DNA from: Neisseria weixii | GTDB taxonomy: Bacteria; Pseudomonadota; Gammaproteobacteria; Burkholderiales; Neisseriaceae | Reading direction: 5' to 3' | DNA length: 64,000 nt | NCBI RefSeq assembly: GCF_002327085.1 | Contig: NZ_CP023429.1 | Location: 1,922,001-1,986,000 of the forward strand | Shown: positions 48,475 to 56,069 of the stretch, piece after piece | Layout of the letters: the number at the start of each line of letters is the position of its first letter | Numbering within the stretch: the first letter of the stretch is position 1 | Translations under genes and position numbers: made by a program | The notes under the pieces: model-generated | Databases searched by the model: none | Told to the model about the DNA's origin: nothing | Seen by the model: the letters and a program-made list of their open reading frames with translations, nothing else

Positions 48475-49626
48475 GAGACCTTTGCGAAATACCGGCCATC
48501 CCATCCAAACGGTTACCTGAACAATTAAGTAACCGTTTTTTCATTTTCAGACGTGTTTCCCGTCCGTATTTCCCCCAGTCAGCCCCTTTATCGGGGTGCC
48601 CGTTGCCCTTTTCAGGCAGCAGCAGGCACACGAAGCCTGCCGGCTGCCTTTGGCAGGTTCAGGCACACCGCTTTCAAATGGCTTTGCGCCGGCACTTTCC
48701 GCAAACCGAAATAACGCGCTCTTTTACAGCCGGATTTCCGGTGTGGCGTACCGAAGGTTTGCCCGGCCGCACAGCGCCCTTCCGACAGCTGCGTATTGCG
48801 CTGTTTCTCCTGCTCCGTTAAAGGTTTGCCCCGCTGTGCCTTACGCATCATGCCGCCGGACAGCCGTTTGCTTTGCAGATGCTCCCGGTTGGCTTTACTG
48901 TCATACCCCTTATCGGACAGACGGTTGTTCCGGGTGCGGTGCCGTCCGGCAGCGGTTCGAAATGGTTGCACTCACGGGCGTTGGCCGGGGTGAATTTGCC
49001 CTCTTTCTTCACCCGGCGCGCATCCTTGTCTTTGCCGGGCAGGGTTTCGGCAGTGATGCCGTTTTCATCGGTTTCGACAGCCTGACGCTGTTTGCCGCCG
49101 GCAGTTTGGATGATGGCGGCGTCAATCACTGCTGCCGGGGCTTTCTCTGTTTTTAAGCCTTTTTCGGTCAGCCGGCGGTTAATCAGTTCGGGAAGCCGGG
49201 CTAAGGCGTCATCCTGTGCCGGCCGGTTGCGGAAACGGCAGGGGTGCTGTGGTCGGGTAAGGCGGGTTTATCAAAGCCGCAGAAGAAGCAGAAATCCGGA
49301 CGGGTAGCCAGACAGCGTTCCGATTCCGGATCGGAAAGGCTGTGCCATTGGCCGGGCAATACGGCTTTGAGCACGGGCGGCAGCGGATAGGCGGGGCGGC
49401 CGCGGTGGCCGCGGATGTAACGGGTCTTTTGCCGGTTGGGCAGTTGTCCGACGGGCTGCCAATCGGGCAGCCGGTTAATTTTGAGCAACGGGCAGCTGCC
49501 GGTATGTTTACCCGTCATGATTCGGGCTTGTTGGTGGAAGAAGCTGCTCATAAAAAAACGCCTCTGAATTCTTTAGGGGAATTTAGGGGGAATTTAGGGG
49601 AGTTTTGGGGTTTTTGCAAAGGTCTC
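48475..49626 (-). mobile_element. Decayed IS1106-like (IS5 family) element inserted in a DUS
   Basis: It is bounded by GAGACCTTTGCGAAAT on the left and TTTTTGCAAAGGTCTC on the right. AGGCC occurs on both sides, and the right copy continues as a complete DUS, so the element seems to have split a DUS. The interior carries a transposase in pieces on the minus strand. It looks like a source for the ends of the four MITE-like elements in this window. Confidence 0.8.
48612..49551 (-). pseudogene. IS5-family (IS1106-like) transposase remnant
   Basis: The N-terminal part, from 49551, reads MSSFFHQQARIMTGKHTGSC and continues with RYIRGHRGRPAYPLPPVLKA and GQWHSLSDPE, typical of IS1106. The catalytic part lies in two other frames (49129-48848 and 48971-48612, with AGRHRTRNNRLSDKGYDSKANREHL-like DKGYDS). 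At least two frameshifts separate the parts, and many substitutions are present, so it is not functional. Confidence 0.8.
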
Positions 49627-49679
49627 AGGCCGTCTGAAAACCCTTCTTCACATTATGCAATCAGGTTTCAGACGGCCTT
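49627..49679 (-). terminator. DUS-pair hairpin downstream of pheA
   Basis: AGGCCGTCTGAAAACC and GGTTTCAGACGGCCT flank a loop of about 22 bases. It lies beyond the pheA stop at 49695, next to the IS1106-like end. Confidence 0.55.
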
Positions 49680-49694
49680 GGTCTGCTTAAATCT

Positions 49695-50777
49695 TTACAA
49701 CACCACAGTCGGATAAGAACCAATCACTTTCACAAACGACGCGCGTTCACTCAATAATTGCAAGGCTTTTTGCACGCGCTCATCGTCTTTATGGCCTTCA
49801 ATATCAATAAAGAACAAATATTCCCACAAGGCCGATTTGCTCGGGCGGCTTTCAAATTTGGTCATGGAAATGCCCAAATCAGTAAACGGCTGCAGCAAAC
49901 CCATCACCGCACCGGCGCGGTTTGGCGTAGAAATCACCAACGATGTTTTGTCACTTCCCGTGCTGTTGGTGTCTTGATGACCCAGCACCAAAAAGCGCGT
50001 GGTATTGTTCGGCTCATCTTCGATGCACTCACCGGCAATGTTTAATTGATAGATTTCCGCAGCGGTAATGCCGGCAATCGCAGCCAGGGTACCATCGTCA
50101 GACTCGGCTACAATACGCGCGGCTTCAGCATTACTGGATACTGGGATACGCTCGGCATTGGGCAGGTTGCGTCCCAACCAGTCGTTACATTGCGCCAAAG
50201 CTTGCGCGTGGGCAAAGACTTTGGTTACACCATTGATTTCGTAGCTGTTTTTACGCAGCAAATTATGATGAATCCGCACCACCACTTCACCACAGGCTTT
50301 GAGTGCCGATACAGCCAGCAAATCCAGCGTACGGCCAATGGAGCCTTCGGTCGAATTTTCCACCGGCGCCACCAAATAATCGGCTTGGCGTGTTTCCACC
50401 ATTTTGAAACAATCATCGACCGTAGTACAGGCTTGCGTATAAGCCGCGTGGCCGAAATGCTTAATGGCTGCCTGCTGGGTAAACGTGCCTTGCGGACCTA
50501 AATAAGCAATGGTCAGCGGGCGCTCTACCGCCAGACATTCGCTCATGATTTCGCGGAACAGGCGCGCCACCGACTCATTCGGCAGCGGTCCTTGGTTCAA
50601 TTCTTGAATACGGCGCAGTACGGCGGCTTCGCGCTCGGGGCGATATACCGTACCGGTTCCTTTGAGCTCACCAATGGCGTGTGCGTGTCCGGCGCGTTCG
50701 TTTAACAGACGCAATACGGTAGCGTCTATTTCGTCAATCGCATCGCGGTGGGGTTTTAACTGCTCATCAATCGACAT
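49695..50777 (-). CDS. pheA: Chorismate mutase / prephenate dehydratase
   Basis: This bifunctional enzyme of phenylalanine synthesis starts at ATG 50777-50775 (MSIDEQLKPHRDAIDEIDAT) and has 360 residues. Residues 1-90 form the AroQ chorismate mutase (IDATVLRLLNERAGHAHAIG). The dehydratase follows from about 92 (IAYLGPQGTFTQQAA) with VENSTEGSIGRTLDLL and the catalytic TTRFLVLG. An ACT regulatory domain ends it (LVISTPNRAGAVMGLLQPF, ESRPSK). The longer in-frame start runs through a DUS pair and is unlikely. Confidence 0.96.
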   Translation of the reverse strand: MSIDEQLKPHRDAIDEIDATVLRLLNERAGHAHAIGELKGTGTVYRPEREAAVLRRIQELNQGPLPNESVARLFREIMSECLAVERPLTIAYLGPQGTFTQQAAIKHFGHAAYTQACTTVDDCFKMVETRQADYLVAPVENSTEGSIGRTLDLLAVSALKACGEVVVRIHHNLLRKNSYEINGVTKVFAHAQALAQCNDWLGRNLPNAERIPVSSNAEAARIVAESDDGTLAAIAGITAAEIYQLNIAGECIEDEPNNTTRFLVLGHQDTNSTGSDKTSLVISTPNRAGAVMGLLQPFTDLGISMTKFESRPSKSALWEYLFFIDIEGHKDDERVQKALQLLSERASFVKVIGSYPTVVL

Positions 50778-50825
50778 GATGTTTCTCTTGCATGAATTCG
50801 TGAATGTAGCGATTTTAGCATTAAA

Positions 50826-50855
50826 CAGGCCGTCTGAAAGGCTTTCAGACGGCCT
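50826..50855. terminator. Inverted DUS pair between the efflux pump gene and pheA
   Basis: CAGGCCGTCTGAAAG and CTTTCAGACGGCCTG form a perfect 15-bp stem downstream of the efflux gene start-to-stop unit and upstream of pheA. Confidence 0.65.
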
Positions 50856-50937
50856 GATGCCGGAAATGAAAGCATTAAAGCCCAATGATTGCGTTTAAAC
50901 GGTATTTCATTGCGCTCTTAACGCAAAATCAATATTT

Positions 50938-52173
50938 TTATTTAAACTCGCCCTGGTTTTTGTCATTTTCAATCCACGCCTCATGCGAACACACCCACAG
51001 CAACACAATGCCACACACCGTCGCCATGAGCATCATCACCGGCATAATCAAAGCCGTACCGTTGTGCAACCATGTGGCCAACATGCCCACCACCGCACCA
51101 ATCACCGACTGGCACACACCCAACACCGCATTGGCGCTGCCGCTTTCTTTCTTGAAATAACTCATAAAACACGCCTGCGTATTGGCGCTGACCAAACCTT
51201 GTGTGCCGACAGAAACCATTACGCAGCCCACCAATGCCCACATCGGCGGCAAACCGTTCACCCACACCAGCAGCACCATCAGAAAATTGGCAGCAAACTG
51301 AATGATAATGCCCCAGCGCAAAATATTCTGCGGATGAATGCCCGTTTTCAAGCGCCACGCCGTCACACGGTTGAACAAAGCCATGGTGATGATGTTCAAG
51401 CCGAAAATCCACGCATAGCCGTGTGACGAAACTTCATATAAGTGCATATACACAAACGAAGATTCGGTCAAAAACGCAAACATCGAGGCAAAACTGAACG
51501 CTTGGAAAAACAGGTAGCCCATCGCGCCTTTGTTGCCCAATACATGTTTGAACCTAGCGCCGGCCACGGCAAAAATTTCGCGGCTGATTCTATCGGTACG
51601 CGTTGGTTTCGGCAGAAAAAATGTCACCAACACCAGCAATAATACGGCATAAGCGGTTAAAAACCAGAAAATCGCCCGCCAGCCGCCCAAGCTCTGCAAC
51701 AGCGCGCCGACCATCGGCGCCATAAGCGGCACAATCATCAAAATAATACCGATGAGCGCAAACATCTGTGCCGCTTTTCGTCCGTCGTAATGGTCGCGAA
51801 CCAAAGCACCGACCACCACCACCGTCATACCGGCACCAAACGCCTGCAGCGCACGCAAGGTAAGTAATTGCTCGACGTTGCTGATCATCGTCAGCCCCAA
51901 CACGCTGATAAAATACAGTGCCAGCCCGACCAGTGCCACCGGCTTGCGCCCTTTGATGTCCGACACCGAGCCGCCGACCAATTGTCCAAACGCTGTGCCG
52001 AACAAAAACATACTCAAGCTTTGCTCGATTCGGTGAATATTCGAGCCCAAATTTTCCGCCATTTCAGGAATCGCCGGCAGATAGGCATCGATGGAAAACG
52101 GCATCAGCGCAATCAACATCGCCATCAACACCGCCATCTGCTTTTCGCCCAAAGGCTTTTTCGCAACAGTCAT
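50938..52173 (-). CDS. Bcr/CflA-family drug:proton antiporter
   Basis: This is an inner-membrane MFS exporter of the 12-TM Bcr/CflA group. I prefer ATG 52173-52171 (MTVAKKPLGEKQMAVLMAML), 411 residues; an upstream ATG at 52200 is possible. Family features are LPFSIDAYLPAIPEM-like MPFSIDAYLPAIPEMAE in TM1, GGSVSDIKGRKPVALVG after TM2 and LRALQAFGAGMTVVVVGALV in TM4. Its substrate is unknown. Confidence 0.88.
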   Translation of the reverse strand: MTVAKKPLGEKQMAVLMAMLIALMPFSIDAYLPAIPEMAENLGSNIHRIEQSLSMFLFGTAFGQLVGGSVSDIKGRKPVALVGLALYFISVLGLTMISNVEQLLTLRALQAFGAGMTVVVVGALVRDHYDGRKAAQMFALIGIILMIVPLMAPMVGALLQSLGGWRAIFWFLTAYAVLLLVLVTFFLPKPTRTDRISREIFAVAGARFKHVLGNKGAMGYLFFQAFSFASMFAFLTESSFVYMHLYEVSSHGYAWIFGLNIITMALFNRVTAWRLKTGIHPQNILRWGIIIQFAANFLMVLLVWVNGLPPMWALVGCVMVSVGTQGLVSANTQACFMSYFKKESGSANAVLGVCQSVIGAVVGMLATWLHNGTALIMPVMMLMATVCGIVLLWVCSHEAWIENDKNQGEFK

Positions 52174-52246
52174 AATATCTTCACAAACCGTTTCCGGCAA
52201 TTGAAAAGTTTGAAATTATAAAAGATTTCAATTTATTCTGAAAGCA

Positions 52247-52302
52247 CAGGCCGTCTGAACATTTACCGCGTGAAGCAGACACGGCTACCGTTTCAGACGG
52301 CC
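52247..52302. repeat. DUS pair with a wide spacer
   Basis: CAGGCCGTCTGAA and TTTCAGACGGCCTC are about 30 bases apart. The stretch 52201-52614 holds no intact gene. A plus-strand frame ending at 52618 (AYGNTGIPVCVTISGRSTLL, then TVRSMSLNDFDKQIWASLLI) lacks a start and may be a remnant. Confidence 0.5.
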
Positions 52303-52614
52303 TCTTACTCCCAATAGCGGCATAACCGCCAAACCGTCTAACCATACGGCAACGCTTAGACACAGCTGAATATCACGGATTAAAATAGAAACGCCCAAAA
52401 AGCGCAGAGAGGACATTTGCCCACTGTTTCGGATATTCGGGAAAATCAAAACAGCATAGGCTGCAAGTGCCCACCCTATGTACAGCTTTTGAGATGCTTA
52501 CGGCAACACCGGTATTCCCGTGTGCGTGACCATTTCGGGAAGAAGCACGCTGCTTACGGTGCGTTCGATGAGTCTGAACGACTTTGACAAACAGATTTGG
52601 GCAAGTCTGCTGAT

Positions 52615-52977
52615 CTAATCTGAAAGCGGGTTTTTCTTTCTATGCTTATATTTTATGTATTCCCAAAACATAAAATGCATTAGCATAACCACAAGGATGG
52701 CTTTGATACCGTCAGAAAAAAAACGGTCGTCTCCCAGAAAATATTTCGCATCGATAATATAGAAGCTCAGAACGAAGTTTATGACGGTAACGATAAAACT
52801 GGAGGCGAAACATATAATGGCAAATATCTTCCAGTATCGCCTGCTGAGCCTCATCAGCAAGCGTAAATTCTTCTTATAATTTTCCCAAAATTTTTCATAT
52901 CGGCATCCTTTCCGATAATTTGTAAAAATTCCGTATCCTGCACAATATTTTTCAGGATACGGAATAACAATGGTCAT
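52615..52977 (-). CDS. Small membrane protein coupled to the bacteriocin-like peptide gene (possible immunity protein)
   Basis: The product is 120 residues from ATG 52977-52975, directly after the stop of the peptide gene with no gap, so translation is probably coupled. It has two transmembrane helices: WKIFAIICFASSFIVTVINF (about residues 49-68) and IKAILVVMLMHFMFWEYIKY (about 90-109). The C-terminus is basic (KYKHRKKNP). Small two-helix proteins encoded just behind class II bacteriocin or microcin genes often give immunity. Similarity cannot be checked here. Confidence 0.65.
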   Translation of the reverse strand: MTIVIPYPEKYCAGYGIFTNYRKGCRYEKFWENYKKNLRLLMRLSRRYWKIFAIICFASSFIVTVINFVLSFYIIDAKYFLGDDRFFSDGIKAILVVMLMHFMFWEYIKYKHRKKNPLSD

Positions 52978-53232
52978 TTAATAGCCAAACGATTTTTCAC
53001 TTACAAATGAACCTAATTTGCCGCCTAAATATCCACCTACGGCACCACCGATATAACCACCCGCAGCCATACCGGCCGGACTGCCAATCGCACCTAATGC
53101 CATTCCGGTAAAGGTACCGGCTAATGCGCCCGCTCCCCCTCCGACAAATCCGCCTGTATCCGAAGCAACCGTTTTACCTAAGTCAAAACCGCCGGAAACC
53201 TGCTGTAAATCATTCATGCTCAATGTTTGCAT
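52978..53232 (-). CDS. Bacteriocin-like peptide with a double-glycine leader
   Basis: The 84-residue product starts MQTLSMNDLQQVSGG, a textbook double-glycine leader with cleavage expected after Gly15. The predicted 69-residue mature peptide is very Gly/Ala-rich and hydrophobic (GGAGALAGTFTGMALGAIGS, GGYIGGAVGGYLGG) with GxxxG motifs, and ends in SEKSFGY. This matches class IIb bacteriocins and microcin V-like peptides that insert into membranes. A strong TTAGGAG ribosome site precedes the ATG. No peptidase-containing ABC exporter is visible in this window. Confidence 0.8.
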   Translation of the reverse strand: MQTLSMNDLQQVSGGFDLGKTVASDTGGFVGGGAGALAGTFTGMALGAIGSPAGMAAGGYIGGAVGGYLGGKLGSFVSEKSFGY

Positions 53233-53331
53233 ATTAAATACTCCTAAATAGTTGAAAAAATAACAGCAAACGTTTTTATCTGTCTGCTGTTATATTGACA
53301 CTGATAATCCGTATCAGTTTATTTTTTGAAA

Positions 53332-53544
53332 CTATTTTATAAGTTTTATTAATAAATGAAAACACCACCCAAATACAATAAAAAAACCGCCTAACAAAAT
53401 TTTCAGGTTGATTTTTTTCGAGAACATAGGTGCCGTCGGACGGATTCCCGTATCCGATATACTCAGAGTCGGAGCAATCTTCAAAACCGTCCCGTACTTT
53501 CCAGACGGCCTTGTTCCTATCTGTTGCCCTATGTGCGGAAACAT
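53332..53544 (-). CDS. Possible tail-anchored membrane protein or remnant
   Basis: A 70-codon frame ends in a hydrophobic helix followed by basic residues (LKILLGGFFIVFGWCFHLLI, KLIK). Its composition looks protein-like from KYGTVLKIAPTLSI on. An overlapping 99-codon frame (53276-53575) is also open, and I cannot decide between them by eye. The 5' part carries a DUS-like AAGGCCGTCTGGAAAG. It lies between the bacteriocin-like gene and the divergent ATPase gene and could be part of the bacteriocin cluster or a fragment left by recombination. Confidence 0.35.
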   Translation of the reverse strand: MFPHIGQQIGTRPSGKYGTVLKIAPTLSISDTGIRPTAPMFSKKINLKILLGGFFIVFGWCFHLLIKLIK

Positions 53545-53589
53545 AAGAAAATAACTTATTTTTCAAACCATCCAAGCAAAGGAACCTTC

Positions 53590-55119
53590 ATGACCACCTT
53601 CCCTATCGCCCGCGTCGGCGACGTTTCTCTTGAAATCCAAGGCAAAATGGCCAACCGCCACGGTCTGATTGCCGGCGCAACCGGTACCGGTAAAACCGTA
53701 ACCCTGCGCCGTATGGCCGAAGCCTTCAGCAGCCAAGGCGTGCCGGTGTTTTTGGTCGACGTAAAAGGCGATTTGTCAGGCATTTCGCAAGTCGGTGCCG
53801 CCAGCGGTAAGGTGGGAGAGCGCATTGCCGAATTTGGGCTGGGCGAAAGCTGGCTGCAAAATTTCCCGGTGCGCTTTTGGGACGTATTCGGCGAAACCGG
53901 CATTCCCGTGCGCGTGACCGTATCCGAAATGGGGCCGATGCTGCTGGCGCGTTTGATGAATTTGAACGACACCCAAGAAGGCTTGCTGAATTTGGTTTTC
54001 AAAGTGGCTGACGACCGGGGCTGGCATATTTGGGATTTGAAAGACCTGCGCAGCATGTTGAAACACGTTTCCGACAACGCCGCCGAATACCGCACCCAAT
54101 ACGGCAACGTTTCCGCCGCCAGTATCGGCGCAATTCAACGCCAATTGCTGACTTTAGAAAACGAAGGTGCCAACGGTTTCTTCGGCGAACCGGCATTGAA
54201 TTTGGCAGACTGGATGCAGTCTGAAAACGGCAAAGGCGTAATCAATATCCTGAATTCAGAAAGGCTGATGCGCTCACCGCGTATGTACAGCGCGTTCTTA
54301 TTGTGGATGCTGGCCGAATTGTTTGAAATGCTGCCCGAAGTCGGCGATCCGGAAAAACCGAAATTCGTGATGTTCTTCGACGAAGCGCATTTGATGTTCG
54401 ACAACGCTGCTGCGGCATTGGTAGAACAAGTCGAGCAAGTGGTGCGCCTGATTCGTTCCAAAGGCGTGGGCGTGTATTTCGTGACACAGAATCCGCTTGA
54501 TTTGCCGGATACCATTCTCGGCCAATTGGGTAACCGTGTGCAACACGCGCTGCGCGCCTTTACCCCGCGCGACCAAAAAGCCGTGCGTGCTGCTGCCGAA
54601 ACCTTCCGCAGCAACCCGAATATCAAAGTCGCTGAAGCCATCGCCGAACTGGGCGTGGGTGAAGCCCTGGTGTCTTTCTTAGACGAAAAAGGCATGCCCG
54701 CACCGGTGGAACGCGCGTATGTATTGCCGCCGCAATCCGCATTGGCCCCATTGTCCAAAGAAGAACGAGATGCTTTGTATCAGCACGATGATCTGTATCA
54801 GACCTACAAAGACATGATCGACAACTATTCGGCTTTTGAAGCTTTAGCCGAACTGGACAGCGAGCAAGCCGCAGCCAAGCAAGCGGAAGAAGCCGCCAAA
54901 GCGCAGGTGCAAGCTGAAAAAGAAGCGGCCAAAGCCCAAGCCAATCAAGATCCGGGTTTGCTCGGCGGCTTTATCGGCGGCCTGACGGGCGGCCGTAAAA
55001 AATCCGGCCAAGGCGTAGGCTACAATGTGGCCGATGCCGTCGGCAGCCAAATCAACCGCCAAGTGACCAACGCCATCTCCCGCAGCGTGATGGGTATTAT
55101 TAAAAATCTGTTGAAGTAA
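53590..55119 (+). CDS. HerA/YjgR-like ATPase (DUF853 family)
   Basis: I chose ATG 53590 (MTTFPIARVGDVSLEIQGKM), 509 residues. Walker A GATGTGKT lies at residues 29-36 and Walker B is in VMFFDEAHLMF near residue 260. An arginine-finger-like region FVTQNPLDLPDTILGQLGNR follows. A Lys/Ala/Glu-rich coiled-coil stretch (about 430-465) is followed by a Gly-rich tail. The family is related to HerA/FtsK-type ATPases, and E. coli YjgR is the usual match. Its cellular role is not established. Confidence 0.88.
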   Translation: MTTFPIARVGDVSLEIQGKMANRHGLIAGATGTGKTVTLRRMAEAFSSQGVPVFLVDVKGDLSGISQVGAASGKVGERIAEFGLGESWLQNFPVRFWDVFGETGIPVRVTVSEMGPMLLARLMNLNDTQEGLLNLVFKVADDRGWHIWDLKDLRSMLKHVSDNAAEYRTQYGNVSAASIGAIQRQLLTLENEGANGFFGEPALNLADWMQSENGKGVINILNSERLMRSPRMYSAFLLWMLAELFEMLPEVGDPEKPKFVMFFDEAHLMFDNAAAALVEQVEQVVRLIRSKGVGVYFVTQNPLDLPDTILGQLGNRVQHALRAFTPRDQKAVRAAAETFRSNPNIKVAEAIAELGVGEALVSFLDEKGMPAPVERAYVLPPQSALAPLSKEERDALYQHDDLYQTYKDMIDNYSAFEALAELDSEQAAAKQAEEAAKAQVQAEKEAAKAQANQDPGLLGGFIGGLTGGRKKSGQGVGYNVADAVGSQINRQVTNAISRSVMGIIKNLLK

Positions 55120-55129
55120 TGCATACAAC

Positions 55130-55161
55130 AAAGGCCGTCTGAACATTTCAGGCGGCCTTTG
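55130..55161. terminator. DUS-pair terminator between convergent genes
   Basis: AAAGGCCGTCTGAA and TTCAGGCGGCCTTT (one base off DUS) form a stem with a short loop. Confidence 0.7.
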
Positions 55162-55182
55162 TTCTTGATTTTGAAAAAATTA

Positions 55183-55742
55183 TCAAACCAATTTTGCCAA
55201 ATTATCCGCAGTATCCACATTGGCATAAGCAAACGCCAATGCCGACATATAAGCGACGTGCACATCAGCCGCAGCCACGGTTTTGCCGCCGAATTCCAAA
55301 TCACGCGTCGCGCACGCATCGCGGGCAACATGGCATTGATAGCCCAAATCCGCTGCCGCGCGGGTGGCCGCATCGATACACATATGACTCATCGCGCCGA
55401 TAATCAGCAAGCGCTCAATACCTTGCTGCTGCAATTGCGCACGTAAATCGGTGGTACCGCGGAAGCTGTTGATTTCATGCTTGGTAATCACCGCTTCGCC
55501 TTCTTTTGGTTCAAATAGCAGATGGAACCGCACACCTTCGCTGTTTTCTGCAAAAAACGGCGCACACTCACCGGCGAACACATGACGCACATGAAACACG
55601 GGCAAGTTTTTGTCGCGGAATACCTTCAACAATTTCGCGCCCTGCTCCGCTGCTGCTTCGGTGCCGGCCAAAGGAAATTGGCGCCTTCAAAGCTTGGGAA
55701 ATAATCGTTTTGGAAATCGACAATCAACAATGCGGTTTTCAT
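55183..55742 (-). pseudogene. Isochorismatase-family cysteine hydrolase, frameshifted
   Basis: The first frame from ATG 55742-55740 gives MKTALLIVDFQNDYFPSFEG with the catalytic Asp. The next frame continues LAGTEAAAEQGAKLLKVFRD, with KHEINSFRGTTDLRAQL (catalytic Lys), LLIIGAMSHMCIDAATRAA (catalytic Cys) and VHVAYMSALAFAYANV. One base more near 55670-55678 joins them into 186 residues, the normal length. The substrate is unknown; nicotinamidase-like and other amide hydrolases belong here. Confidence 0.82.
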
Positions 55743-55895
55743 ATTACGTCTCCTTGCGGTGTAAAAGATGGGAATCAAAACCGCAGTCTAGCCGTAATTG
55801 GATTGCGTTAATAGTGCATTTCGAATCAAAAAACAAAAGAATCGGGTCAAAAATAACCCGATTCTTTTGTTTAGGCCGTCTGAAAAAGATAGTTT

Positions 55896-56032
55896 GAAAC
55901 CTTTGCAAAACTCGTAATTTTCAGAAATCTTTAAGCCGTCATTAGCTGCGCGGGGTGAAGCGTAGCGGACTTGCGCAGCTAATCACGTCAGTTTTTGGTG
56001 TCCTAGCTCTTAAAAAGTTTTACAAAGGCCTC
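55896..56032. mobile_element. MITE-like element with IS1106-type ends but a different interior
   Basis: It begins GAAACCTTTGCAAAAC and ends GTTTTACAAAGGCCTC. The interior, with its inverted AGCTGCGC...GCGCAGCT, is unlike the other three copies. It lies just after a DUS at 55873 and just before parE's end. Confidence 0.6.
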
Positions 56033-56069
56033 AGCGTGACTTCAGACGGCCTCCATTACAATTCACTCA

